A stretch of 64,000 nucleotides of DNA from Gordonia pseudamarae (GTDB taxonomy: Bacteria > Actinomycetota > Actinomycetes > Mycobacteriales > Mycobacteriaceae), in contig NZ_CP045809.1 of assembly GCF_025273675.1 (NCBI RefSeq), positions 2,232,001 through 2,296,000 on the forward strand, in the 5' to 3' direction. The first letter of the stretch is position 1, and the number at the start of each line of letters is the position of its first letter. Under the pieces are notes generated by a model. It saw nothing but the letters and a program-made list of their open reading frames with translations, had not been told where the DNA came from and did no database searches. Shown one piece after another: positions 43,546 through 53,342 of the stretch. Position numbers and translations under genes: made by a program.

Positions 43546-45482
43546 TACCGCCCGAGGAATGGAAACCGCACGGCATTGAAAACCTTGAGGATGCTGCCCG
43601 TCGCACACTGGCCGCTGCTTCCGCCGCAGTAATCGCCGGACCCGGTGCGGGGAAGACCGAGTTTCTTGCGCAGCGTGCGGCCTTCCTGCTCGAGACCGGG
43701 AAGTGTGCTGCCCCGCAGCGCATCCTCGCCATCTCTTTCAAGAAGGATGCTGCCCGCAACCTTTCGGAGAGACTCAAGGAGCGCGTACCCGAGCAGATCG
43801 ACAGGTTCGCATCGATGACATTCGACGCATTTACGAAGTCACTCGTGGACCGGTTCCGTAATCTGTTGCCCCCCGCATGGAAATTGACGGCCGAGTATGA
43901 AATGAGCTTTCCGAAGCGGGGTGATGTCAAGGAATTCCTCGATGAAATTGGTCGCACCGCGCCCGGTGATTTTCGGCACGACATCCGTCAATTGAACGCT
44001 GGCAAGTTCCTTAGCGATATTCTCGGCCCAGTCGCGCTTCGTGCTGTGCCACAGTCACCGACGAATGGTTGCAAGTACGCGATCAGTGAATGGTGGGGCA
44101 AGTACTATTTGCGCGACGGTGCGCCGGTTGTCGACTTCATCATGTTGAACCGTCTGGCCGAGCTGATCGTTCGTTCGAACCCACAACTACAGCGGGCGCT
44201 TCGGGCGACGTACCCATATCTCTTTATTGACGAGTTCCAGGACACCACGTACGCCCAGTACACGTTCCTCAAGTCAGTTTTCCCGAAGGCTTCGACCACT
44301 GTCACAGTCGTCGGGGACGGTAAGCAGCGCATTATGGGGTGGGCCGGTGCGTTACCGAACGCATTTGCCGAGTTCGCCGCAGATTACACCGACACCCGAT
44401 TCGAGTTGGAACGGAACTATCGCTCTCGACAAGAACTGGTCGACCTCCAACTGCGTTTCGCCCAGCGCCTCGACGCTGCTGTCCGTCCGCAGGTCTCACA
44501 TGTCGTCAGCGGTGACATCGGGATCGAACCCGTGCAGGCCTGGGACTTTTCCACCGCCACACTGGAGGCGCAGACCGTAGCGGCGTGGATCGTAGCCGAC
44601 ATCGAAAACAGCGGTCGGCGACCGTCGCAGTATGCGCTCATCGCCCGGCAGAAGGTGGCAAAGTTGCAGCCCGCACTTGTCGCAGCGTTCGCCGCGGTAG
44701 GTCGATCGATTCGCAATGATGACGCCTCCGTCGGCAAGTTGAAGCTCGGCGACATCCTCAAGGACGACCTCGTCGAGTTGCTGCTCGGCCTCGTACGGCT
44801 CGGAGCGTCACGCGGAGGTCAACCCGAGGCGTGGCGAAGGGTCACGACGACACTGGCTCGTATCAGGCCCGAGGACTCCGCACGACAGGTGGGTAGCCGG
44901 CTGGACGACGAGCTTTCCGACTTCCTGACCTCCCTACGTCGGTGGTTCGCCGCCACACCGTTGGGTCGAACCGTCAGTCAGGACGTCGCGGCCGGCAACG
45001 AGGCTACCGCGCAGGAACTCGCTGACGAGTTGTCGCGATTCCTGCGTTTGGACGAGGCCGCGAACAGGCGCGTGTTCTCCGATCGTGCGGAGGACATCGA
45101 TGTGCGATTCGAAGCCTTCACGGTCCGTCTGGCGTGGGCTCTGGGGAAGGTCGATACATGGCCCGAGGTTGCCGACGCGTTCCTGGAGGACGACGCGGTG
45201 CCCTTGATGACGATCCATCGCAGCAAAGGGCTGGAGTACCACACGGTCTTCGTCATCGGTCTGGATGGCGATCAGTGGTGGGCGCACACCAAAGACACGG
45301 CCGAATCGACGATGACGTTCTTCGTCGGGATGTCCCGCGCGGCCGAACGGCTGTTCTTCACCAGTTGCGATCGGAGAGGTGGGCGCAGCAAGGTAGCCGA
45401 TCTGTATCGCGAACTTGAGGCTGGCGGTGTGCAGTCAGTGAGGTGGGAACGGCGTCGTCTCGGCGTCGAGGTAGGCCAGTGA
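43542..45482 (+). CDS. gajB: Gabija-like UvrD/Rep-family helicase (GajB)
   Basis: A 646-residue SF1 helicase. Walker A VIAGPGAGKTEFLAQR (about 30-45), motif II YLFIDEFQDT (about 225), VVGDGKQRIMGWAGA (motif III), LERNYRSRQEL (motif IV), MTIHRSKGLEYHTVFVIG (motif V) and FVGMSRAAERLFF (motif VI) are all present. The start is GTG 43542, overlapping the TGA of the upstream OLD gene, which fixes coupling. A longer upstream frame is not needed. It is followed after 77 bases by the DUF1156 gene. Confidence 0.9.
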   Translation: MIPPEEWKPHGIENLEDAARRTLAAASAAVIAGPGAGKTEFLAQRAAFLLETGKCAAPQRILAISFKKDAARNLSERLKERVPEQIDRFASMTFDAFTKSLVDRFRNLLPPAWKLTAEYEMSFPKRGDVKEFLDEIGRTAPGDFRHDIRQLNAGKFLSDILGPVALRAVPQSPTNGCKYAISEWWGKYYLRDGAPVVDFIMLNRLAELIVRSNPQLQRALRATYPYLFIDEFQDTTYAQYTFLKSVFPKASTTVTVVGDGKQRIMGWAGALPNAFAEFAADYTDTRFELERNYRSRQELVDLQLRFAQRLDAAVRPQVSHVVSGDIGIEPVQAWDFSTATLEAQTVAAWIVADIENSGRRPSQYALIARQKVAKLQPALVAAFAAVGRSIRNDDASVGKLKLGDILKDDLVELLLGLVRLGASRGGQPEAWRRVTTTLARIRPEDSARQVGSRLDDELSDFLTSLRRWFAATPLGRTVSQDVAAGNEATAQELADELSRFLRLDEAANRRVFSDRAEDIDVRFEAFTVRLAWALGKVDTWPEVADAFLEDDAVPLMTIHRSKGLEYHTVFVIGLDGDQWWAHTKDTAESTMTFFVGMSRAAERLFFTSCDRRGGRSKVADLYRELEAGGVQSVRWERRRLGVEVGQ

Positions 45483-45559
45483 CTGTTGCCTGAGTGTCGA
45501 GTCGCTGTCGGCACCTACCGCTAGCATCAGAGCAACCGAGCCACCTGGAGTTTTCAAGA

Positions 45560-48400
45560 ATGACTAGCACGCCCGACGCCCCGATCCGCAAGAAGCTGAT
45601 CGAGGTGTCGATTCCGCTGGAGGACATCAATACCGAATCCGCTCGGGAGAAGTCCATCCGACACGGCCACCCGTCGACACTGCACCTCTGGTGGGCACGC
45701 CGCCCACTCGCCGCAGCTCGTGCCGTACTGTTCGCACAGCTCGTCGACGACCCGTCCTGCAATCCGGACCTGACCGAGGACGAGCAGAAGGTAGAGCGGG
45801 AACGACTGCATGGGATCATCCGGCGCCTGGTCAAGTGGGAGAACGTCAACAACGAAACCGTACTCGGTGAGGCGCGAGCGGAGATCTTGAAATCCACGGG
45901 CGGCAACCCGCCGGCGATCCTCGACCCGTTCGCCGGCGGCGGAACCATCCCGCTGGAGGCGCAGCGGCTCGGCCTGGAGGCTCACGCCTCCGATCTTAAC
46001 CCGGTGGCAGTACTCATCAACAAGGCACTCATCGAGATACCGCCGAAATTCGCCGGACGGCCCCCCGTGTTTCCGGGAGCGGCCGAGGAGAAGCTGGGCG
46101 ACTGGCCGCGAGCGACGGGTCTGGCGGAGGATGTGCGCCGGTACGGCGCCTGGATGCGGGACCAAGCCAAGGAACGCATCGGCCACCTGTACCCCGACGC
46201 GACGATCGTGGACGAGACGACAGGCAAGAAGGCGAATGCGACAACGATCGCCTGGATCTGGGCTCGCACCGTCACCTGCCCCAACCCGGCCTGCGGTATC
46301 GAGATGCCGCTCGTACGCTCGTGGTGGCTCGGGAAGAAGAAGGGCAAAGAGGCATATATCGTGCCCGTAGTGGTCGACGATGAGCGTGCGCGAAGTGGAC
46401 GGCGAATTGAATTCAGTGTCGGTCACGACATGGGAAAAGCGCCAACCAAAGAATCTGACGGAACGATGTTGGCAGCGCGTGGCGCAATGTGCGTCGCGTG
46501 TGGCACTTTCAGCCCGCTGGCGGAGATCCGGAAAAGCGCAATTGCCAATGGTTATGGGACGCAGTTACTTGCTGTCGCAGCTGTTGGAAATCGACGCCGC
46601 GTCTACGTCCCAGCAACACCCGCGCATGTCAGAGCTGCCGACGTTGCAGCACCGCTTCGCCTTCCCGGTGGCAAGCTCGCAGAGAACCCACGTTGGTTCT
46701 CGCCACCCCAGTACGGACTTACTAAGTTCTCTGACCTGTTCACGAACCGGCAACTGGTGGCACTTACAGTGTTCAGTGACCTCGTGTCTGAGGCGCGAGA
46801 GCAAGTTCTGAAAGATGCACTTGCGTCGGGGTTCTCGCCTGGGGGGCGCCGTTCAGACGATGAGAGCGGTGCGGAGTCGTACGCTGACGCTGTTGCGACA
46901 TATCTCGGAATGGCGGTTTCTCGTCTCGCTTCAACTAACTCGGCGCTCTGCCGATGGAATTCGGCGCCCTCAAAGGAGAGCGTCTCCGATACCTTCGCGC
47001 GCCAAGCGCTCCCGATGGTCTGGGACTACGCAGAGGGGAATCCGTTCTGTAAAGGACCGTGCGACATGGAGTCGAGCGCGACCTGGGTGTCGCGCGCGCT
47101 GGACTTTTTGCCTGCAATGCCCCTCGGAACGGTTTCCCAGGCTGATGCAAGTAGTCGTCACTACCGGGGCGTGGTTGTTGCAACTGATCCGCCGTATTAT
47201 GACAACATCGGCTACTCGGATTTGTCGGACTACTTCTATGTGTGGCTCCGAATCACCCTGCGGACCATTCAACCTGAGTTGTTCGCATCTATGCTTGTTC
47301 CGAAGGCCGACGAGTTGGTTGCAAACCCGTACAGGCACGGTGGACGTGGTGGGGCAGAGGAGTTCTTTGAGACAGGTTTCGAACGGGTCTTTGCCCGCGC
47401 TCGAGATGGCGCTTCTAGTGACTTTCCAATTACAGTCTTCTATGCGTTCAAGCAGTCGGAACTTGCTGCAGAGGGAGTAACGAGCACCGGGTGGGCGACC
47501 ATTCTGGAAGGTATGATCCGCGAGGGCTGGTCCATAACAGCTACTTGGCCAGTGCGGTCAGAACGTAGCGGCCGGATGATTTCGGTCGGCACGAACGCGC
47601 TCGCGTCATCGATAGTCCTAGTTCTTCGTCCGCGGTACGAAACCGCGAGGCAGGCCACACGGCGTGGATTCCTTACTGCGCTCCGCCAGGAACTTCCCAA
47701 GGCACTGGAAGAACTGCGCCAGGGAGCAATCGCCCCGGTTGACCTCACGCAGGCCACCATTGGCCCGGGTATGGCTGTGTTCTCGAGCTACACACGTGTT
47801 GTTGAGAACGACGGTAGCGACATGACCGTCAAGGCTGCGCTCAGATTGATCAACCAGGCCCTTGATGAGGTGCTTGGCGAGCAGGAGGGCGATCTCGACG
47901 CCGACACGCGCTTCTGCATTAAGTGGTACGAGCAGCACGGCTGGGACAAGGGACTGTTCGGCGACGCCGACGTACTCGCTCGCTCGTACGACACGTCTGT
48001 TCGCGGTGTCGCCGACTCGGGTGTGCTGACGCAGGGCGAAGGCAACGTGCAGCTCATTGAACCGGTGAAGCTTCCGGAGACATGGAACCCGGTCACCGAC
48101 GATCGGATTTCGGTGTGGGAGGTGATGTGCCACCTCGGCCGGGTGCTGACGGTCGAGGACGGCGGATTGGAGCCGGCGGCCCAGCTCATGGCGGCTGCGG
48201 CCACCCGCCCCGAGATCGACATGGAAGCCGTGCAGCGCCTGGCGTATCGGCTCTACGAGATGACCAAGACGACCCGGACCGACGACGCGCGCATGTTCAA
48301 CTTGATCGGCGGATCGTGGACGGACCTCACCGAGGTTGCGGGTCGCGTGCAGGAGTCGGACGGAGTACAGACTGAGATCGACTACGAGGATGAGAGCTGA
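45560..48400 (+). CDS. DUF1156 DNA methyltransferase of an anti-phage operon
   Basis: A 946-residue protein. The N-terminus has the DUF1156 signature (KLIEVSIPLEDINTESAREK; HPSTLHLWWARRPLAAARA). A SAM-binding motif LDPFAGGGTIPLEAQRLG (about residue 121) and an amino-methylase motif IV, DPPYYDNIGYSDLSDYFYVWL (about 543), predict N6-adenine or N4-cytosine methylation in a permuted order. Two Cys pairs (CPNPACG, CVACG) may bind zinc. The middle third (about 46380-47950) has distinctly lower GC than both ends. Stop overlaps the DUF499 start (ATGA). Confidence 0.9.
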   Translation: MTSTPDAPIRKKLIEVSIPLEDINTESAREKSIRHGHPSTLHLWWARRPLAAARAVLFAQLVDDPSCNPDLTEDEQKVERERLHGIIRRLVKWENVNNETVLGEARAEILKSTGGNPPAILDPFAGGGTIPLEAQRLGLEAHASDLNPVAVLINKALIEIPPKFAGRPPVFPGAAEEKLGDWPRATGLAEDVRRYGAWMRDQAKERIGHLYPDATIVDETTGKKANATTIAWIWARTVTCPNPACGIEMPLVRSWWLGKKKGKEAYIVPVVVDDERARSGRRIEFSVGHDMGKAPTKESDGTMLAARGAMCVACGTFSPLAEIRKSAIANGYGTQLLAVAAVGNRRRVYVPATPAHVRAADVAAPLRLPGGKLAENPRWFSPPQYGLTKFSDLFTNRQLVALTVFSDLVSEAREQVLKDALASGFSPGGRRSDDESGAESYADAVATYLGMAVSRLASTNSALCRWNSAPSKESVSDTFARQALPMVWDYAEGNPFCKGPCDMESSATWVSRALDFLPAMPLGTVSQADASSRHYRGVVVATDPPYYDNIGYSDLSDYFYVWLRITLRTIQPELFASMLVPKADELVANPYRHGGRGGAEEFFETGFERVFARARDGASSDFPITVFYAFKQSELAAEGVTSTGWATILEGMIREGWSITATWPVRSERSGRMISVGTNALASSIVLVLRPRYETARQATRRGFLTALRQELPKALEELRQGAIAPVDLTQATIGPGMAVFSSYTRVVENDGSDMTVKAALRLINQALDEVLGEQEGDLDADTRFCIKWYEQHGWDKGLFGDADVLARSYDTSVRGVADSGVLTQGEGNVQLIEPVKLPETWNPVTDDRISVWEVMCHLGRVLTVEDGGLEPAAQLMAAAATRPEIDMEAVQRLAYRLYEMTKTTRTDDARMFNLIGGSWTDLTEVAGRVQESDGVQTEIDYEDES

Positions 48401-51400
48401 TGGCGAAGAGCAACATCGAGACTGTACGCACCGCACTCCAAGCTCTGTCGGAGGTCCTCGACCCGTACATTGAGCAGGTCACAGCCAAATATGTGCCGGC
48501 AGGCAAGGATTGGACGGTGCTTCTCGCGGCGAAGGACGCCGAGAAGAGAATTCAGGGAAAGTCGTACTCGCGCACCGACCCGCAGGATCAGTTCCGGATC
48601 ATTACCGAACCCATCTCGTCACTCGGTTACCTCTTCAATAAACATCTTTCCCGGGGTGAGCAGGGTTTCGTGGGGGAGTTGCGCAGAGTGCGCAACGACG
48701 TCGCACACTTCAAACCGTTCTCGCCCGACGACGCGGTCCGTGCGTTGGACACGATCGAGCGGGTCATGCGTGCCATTGGTGCGGTGCGTGAGGCCGACGC
48801 GGTCCACACGTCGCGGTTGGACATTTTGCGTGGCAGCTTCGAACAACAAACCCGTAAGGCAGTGCGCACTGCGGCGGCGCTCCCCGGCACACCCGATGCT
48901 GAACTGCCGTCGTGGCGGGGCGTGCTCGAACCGCACCCCGACGTCGCCTCCGGCCGATACAACAACGCCGAGTTCGCCGCCGACCTGTACTCGGTCGCCG
49001 TGCAGCAGAACGCGGCCGCCGAATACCAGGACCCGGTCGAGTTCTTCCGCCGCACCTACCTCACCGACGGCCTCACCGATCTCCTGCGCAGAGCCGTGGA
49101 CCGTATCTCGGGTTCGACGACCGCCAACCCGGTGATCAACCTGCAAACCACCTTCGGTGGCGGTAAAACCCACTCCATGCTGGCCGTGTGGCACCTGTTC
49201 TCCGGACGTGCGCTGCACGAGTTCCCGCAAGGTGTACAGGAGTTGCTCGCCGGCGAGAACACCGAAGTCCTTGGCAAGCCGGTGCACAAGGCCGCGCTGG
49301 TCGGCAACGAGATCCCACCCGGAACCCCGACCAAGAAGCCCGACGGCACCGTGGTGCACACCCTATGGGGCGAGCTGGCCTGGCAACTCGGTGGTGCGGA
49401 AGGATACGCGATCGTCGCCGACGCCGACCGGACCGGAACCAACCCCGGCAGCCTACTGCGTGACCTGTTCACCACGTTCGGGCCGGCCGTCGTACTGATC
49501 GACGAATGGGTTGCCTACGCCCGACAACTCCCCGACAGCTACGACGAGAAGGACTCCCAGGCACGCCGCGTGGCGGCCGGCCTGTTCGAGACCCAATTCA
49601 CGTTCGCCCAGTCGTTGACGTTGGCCGCAGAAAGCGTGCCCGGCACACTGTTGGTGGTATCGGTGCCCGCCAGCGAGCGCAAGGAGGTACCCGGCGGAGC
49701 GGCCGACGCCGAGGCCACCACGGCGAGCGATCTGGAAGTCGGTGGCCAACGCGGCCATGACGCCCTACAACGCTTGGACAACGTGATTCGCCGCGTCGCC
49801 TACCAGTGGAGCCCGGCGACCCGAGACGAATCCTACGAGATCGTGCGGCGGCGACTCTTCGTTGAACCGGATGCGCGGGCGATCGCCACCATCGCCGCAG
49901 CGGCCCGCCGGTTCACCGACTACTACCGCCACCATCCCAAGGAGTTTCCGACCGGCGTCGGGGCGTCCGACTACGAGGCGCGTATCAAGGCTGCGTATCC
50001 GATTCACCCTGAACTGTTGGACAGGCTCTACTCGGACTGGTCCACTCTGGAAAAGTTTCAACGCACTCGGGGCGTCCTGCGTTTCATGAGCCACGTCGTC
50101 CATCAGCTCTACCAACTCGAAGATCCGTCACCGCTGATCATGGCCGGATCGGTTCCCCTGGACGCACAACCGGTGCGCTCGGAGATCGTGCAATACGCAG
50201 GCACCGCCTGGGATGCGATCCTCCAGTCCGAGATCGACGGTGAGAATGCGGTCGCCCGCATCGTCGACGCCGAACGCCCGGCCCTGGGTGACCGCTCGCT
50301 TGCCCTACGCACGGCGCGCGCGATCTTCGTGGAATCCACCCCGACCCTCAATGCCGCACTCAAGGGCAAAGACCGCAAACGCATCACGCTCGGTGTCGCG
50401 ATGCCCGGTGATGTGCTGGGCAACATCGGGTCTGCGCTGGACGGCCTGCAGGAGAAGTCGTCGCACTACTACTCCGAGGACGGAAGGTACTGGTATGACA
50501 CCCAACCGTCGCTCAACCGGCTCGCCGCAGAACGTGCCGCACAGCTATCGACAGATGCAGTGCACGCAGAGGTCACGACCCGACTCAAGCGGGCATTCAA
50601 AGGCTCCACCGACATCATTGCCGACGTCATACACCCCGAAACGTCATCGGATGTCGAGGAAGCCGACTATCTGCGCCTGGTCGTAGTGCCGCCGCAATAC
50701 ACCCACAACGGCAAGGGCAAGGACTCCGCTGCCTCCAAATGGGTGCACGACCTGCTACGGCAACGCGGCAATGCCCCGCGCTCGAACGTGAATACCATCG
50801 TTGCCGTTGCGGCGGACGACAAACAATGGGGAACACTCGAATCCGCGGTGCGCTCCTACCTTGCATGGAACTCCATCTTCAGCGACACCGCACGCCTGGA
50901 CCTGACCCAATCGGCAGCCGCACAAGCGCAGTCGATGCTGGAAACCCAGAATCGGACGGTCGACGACCGACTGGCCCACACCTGGATCTGGGGATTGCAC
51001 GCGGTACAGGACGATCCGAAGGCACCGTTCGTCGTCGGACAGGTACGGGCCACCGGACAGGAGAAGAACCTCACCAAACGCATCGGCACCAAGCTCGGCT
51101 CCGTCGACGCCGCTCACTCCTACGTCGCCAATCGGGTCGTCCGCCTGGACATCGAGGAGTTCCTGCGCGCGCGATGGACACGAGGATTCATCAGCTTCAC
51201 CGAACTGTGGGCCTACTACTGCCGCTACCCCTACCTACACCGGCTGCGCGATAAGTCGGTGCTGGTCAGGGCGCTGGAGGAAACGCTGTTCGACTCGGCC
51301 TTCGTCGATACCGGATTCGCGCTCGCCACCGGGTTCGACTCGACCACCGGCGACTTCCTCGGACTGACAGTTCCGGTGGAGGACACGGAGTTCGGTCCGT

Positions 51401-51816
51401 TCGACGAGAAGACGTTGGTCGTGCGGCCGGATCTTGCAGTCGCACAGCGTGAGCGTGAACACGAACAGAAGAACGAACCGGCTCCCGATCCGTCGCCTTC
51501 CCCGACGCCGGGTCCGGGACCGGGACTCAAAGTTCCACCTGTGCAACCGGTCTCGCCGCAGCCTTCCGCCAAGGTCGCCAACGCGACATTCTCTCTCCGA
51601 CATGTCGTCGACCCCGCCGCGGACATGCCCGGCGACCTGCACACGATCGCCCAAGAAATCCTGGAGGTACTACGAAACGCCGGTCCGGACGTCCTGGACA
51701 TCACGTTGACCGTCGATGCGCAGAAAGCCGACGGCTTCGACGCCAATACCGTCAGAGCGGTGAAGCAGAACGCCGGCGATCTCGGCGTGTCGAACAGCGG
51801 TTTCAAGGACCTGTAG
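48400..51816 (+). CDS. DUF499 ATPase with N-terminal Swt1-type HEPN domain
   Basis: A 1138-residue protein. Residues 1-125 form a HEPN-like helical domain with the RNase motif R98-NDVA-H103 (VRNDVAHF). A DUF499 ATPase domain follows, with Walker A LQTTFGGGKTHSMLAVW (about 246-262) and Walker B AVVLIDEWVAYARQLP (about 361). The C-terminus has a Pro-rich linker (PDPSPSPTPGPGPG) and a small domain. DUF499 and DUF1156 are regular partners in anti-phage islands. ATG 48400 overlaps the DUF1156 stop; the TAG stop overlaps the GTG of the next gene. Confidence 0.9.
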   Translation: MAKSNIETVRTALQALSEVLDPYIEQVTAKYVPAGKDWTVLLAAKDAEKRIQGKSYSRTDPQDQFRIITEPISSLGYLFNKHLSRGEQGFVGELRRVRNDVAHFKPFSPDDAVRALDTIERVMRAIGAVREADAVHTSRLDILRGSFEQQTRKAVRTAAALPGTPDAELPSWRGVLEPHPDVASGRYNNAEFAADLYSVAVQQNAAAEYQDPVEFFRRTYLTDGLTDLLRRAVDRISGSTTANPVINLQTTFGGGKTHSMLAVWHLFSGRALHEFPQGVQELLAGENTEVLGKPVHKAALVGNEIPPGTPTKKPDGTVVHTLWGELAWQLGGAEGYAIVADADRTGTNPGSLLRDLFTTFGPAVVLIDEWVAYARQLPDSYDEKDSQARRVAAGLFETQFTFAQSLTLAAESVPGTLLVVSVPASERKEVPGGAADAEATTASDLEVGGQRGHDALQRLDNVIRRVAYQWSPATRDESYEIVRRRLFVEPDARAIATIAAAARRFTDYYRHHPKEFPTGVGASDYEARIKAAYPIHPELLDRLYSDWSTLEKFQRTRGVLRFMSHVVHQLYQLEDPSPLIMAGSVPLDAQPVRSEIVQYAGTAWDAILQSEIDGENAVARIVDAERPALGDRSLALRTARAIFVESTPTLNAALKGKDRKRITLGVAMPGDVLGNIGSALDGLQEKSSHYYSEDGRYWYDTQPSLNRLAAERAAQLSTDAVHAEVTTRLKRAFKGSTDIIADVIHPETSSDVEEADYLRLVVVPPQYTHNGKGKDSAASKWVHDLLRQRGNAPRSNVNTIVAVAADDKQWGTLESAVRSYLAWNSIFSDTARLDLTQSAAAQAQSMLETQNRTVDDRLAHTWIWGLHAVQDDPKAPFVVGQVRATGQEKNLTKRIGTKLGSVDAAHSYVANRVVRLDIEEFLRARWTRGFISFTELWAYYCRYPYLHRLRDKSVLVRALEETLFDSAFVDTGFALATGFDSTTGDFLGLTVPVEDTEFGPFDEKTLVVRPDLAVAQREREHEQKNEPAPDPSPSPTPGPGPGLKVPPVQPVSPQPSAKVANATFSLRHVVDPAADMPGDLHTIAQEILEVLRNAGPDVLDITLTVDAQKADGFDANTVRAVKQNAGDLGVSNSGFKDL

Positions 51817-53342
51817 TGGCGTCGATGTCCGCGCCCCAACCGATCGGATCCCGGGTCGCCCCGCCCGACCCGTCGATCACTTCGGCGATCGGTAGGCACC
51901 ACACACTGGCGTCCGCAGTGGCCGACCTCGTCGACAACAGCGTCGACTGCGGCGCCGCGCACGTGCTCGTCCGATTCCTGATGCGGGGAGCACGCCCGGT
52001 CGGGCTGCGGGTAATCGACGACGCGTCGGGGATGGACTCGGCGGGCATCGACAATGCGATGACCTACGCGCGGAAACGGGACTACCGAGGTGGTGACCTC
52101 GGACACTTCGGTATCGGCCTCAAAGCCGCATCCCTCAGTCAGGCAAATACGTTGATCGTGTGGTCGCGGCGCTACGGTTCACCGCCGGTCGGCCGGCGCC
52201 TGCGCAGAGAGACCATCGACACAGGTCCGGTGGTTGAGGAATTCTCCGTTGCCGACGCCACCGACCACCTGGCCGACGCACAAGTCGGATTTCCGATGAA
52301 ATCCGGCACCATCGTGGAGTGGCAGGACGTCCAAACGTTCCTTACCTCGTCAAGTGACGTCGAACAGCGGATGTGGACCAACGAAACCGTCCAGACATTG
52401 GTCAATCATCTCGGCCTTGTGCTGCATCGGATACTGGAACGCGGCGACCTGACACTGGTCATCGACACCTTCGATGTGGAACTCAACTTTCCCGGCCCGC
52501 CTCGGCCGGTCCGTCCCATCGATCCGTTCGCCCATCGAGGTGCGGGACGGCCCGGGTACCCCAAGGACTTGCCCGTCGTAGTCGGGGGCGTGACCGGCGT
52601 GGCCCGATTGCACATTTGGCCCCATCACGACAAGAGCATGGGATTGGTGCAGGGCGGGCGCTCGGAGAGCGAGTCCCAGGGACTCTACATCTACCGCAAC
52701 GACCGACTCCTACAGACCGGTGGTTGGAACGGGCTGGCTACGCCGAGTACTGACCTGGGTTATGCGCGCGTGGCATTCGACCTTTCAGTCGAGCTGGAAC
52801 GTCATGTGACGATCAACCCCGAAAAGGTCGGGACGACGTTCGACGACGAACTGCGTAGCGCATTCGTACACGCACGGACAGCGGACAATACGACGCTCGA
52901 ATCCTTCCGGGAGGATGCGAGGCGAGCCGAGAAGGTTTCCAAGCAACGCGTGGCCTCGCCGATCGAGGCGCCCATGCCGGGCGACGGGCTACCGGTTTCG
53001 GTTAAGGTTGCGTTCGCCACCCACACCGAACCCAACGACGGCTACCTGATCGACATCCGGTGGAGTCTCCTACCTGCCGACCAGATTTACGCCATCGACC
53101 TCGATGATCATCGGCTTGTCCTGAACGCCAGGTACCGGTCTGCCATCGTGGGGCACCCCAGCCTCGACATCGACGACGCGCCGCTGGTCAAGAGCCTGCT
53201 GCTGCTGCTGCTCGAAGACCACTTCGTCGGCACCGGCGGCGGAGCGAAAAAGAAGCGTGAGAACGTCGCTTGGCAGGCAATTCTCCTCGCCGCAGTTCAC
53301 GAGCAACATGCGCAAGGGAAGGTGACAACGCACGATGAGTGA
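51816..53342 (+). CDS. GHKL ATPase of the MORC/MutL-like restriction class
   Basis: A 508-residue protein with a Bergerat-fold ATPase: N box LASAVADLVDNSVD (31-44), G1 box VIDDASGMD (66-74), G2 box LGHFGIGLKAASLSQA (95-110). A transducer-like domain follows (about 260-350). Proteins of this type are encoded with a DUF4420 nuclease, a Z1 helicase, a cytosine methylase and Vsr in restriction-like systems described by Iyer and colleagues as relatives of MORC. The start is GTG 51816 overlapping the DUF499 stop, or ATG 51825. It overlaps the next gene by 8 bases. Confidence 0.85.
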   Translation: MASMSAPQPIGSRVAPPDPSITSAIGRHHTLASAVADLVDNSVDCGAAHVLVRFLMRGARPVGLRVIDDASGMDSAGIDNAMTYARKRDYRGGDLGHFGIGLKAASLSQANTLIVWSRRYGSPPVGRRLRRETIDTGPVVEEFSVADATDHLADAQVGFPMKSGTIVEWQDVQTFLTSSSDVEQRMWTNETVQTLVNHLGLVLHRILERGDLTLVIDTFDVELNFPGPPRPVRPIDPFAHRGAGRPGYPKDLPVVVGGVTGVARLHIWPHHDKSMGLVQGGRSESESQGLYIYRNDRLLQTGGWNGLATPSTDLGYARVAFDLSVELERHVTINPEKVGTTFDDELRSAFVHARTADNTTLESFREDARRAEKVSKQRVASPIEAPMPGDGLPVSVKVAFATHTEPNDGYLIDIRWSLLPADQIYAIDLDDHRLVLNARYRSAIVGHPSLDIDDAPLVKSLLLLLLEDHFVGTGGGAKKKRENVAWQAILLAAVHEQHAQGKVTTHDE

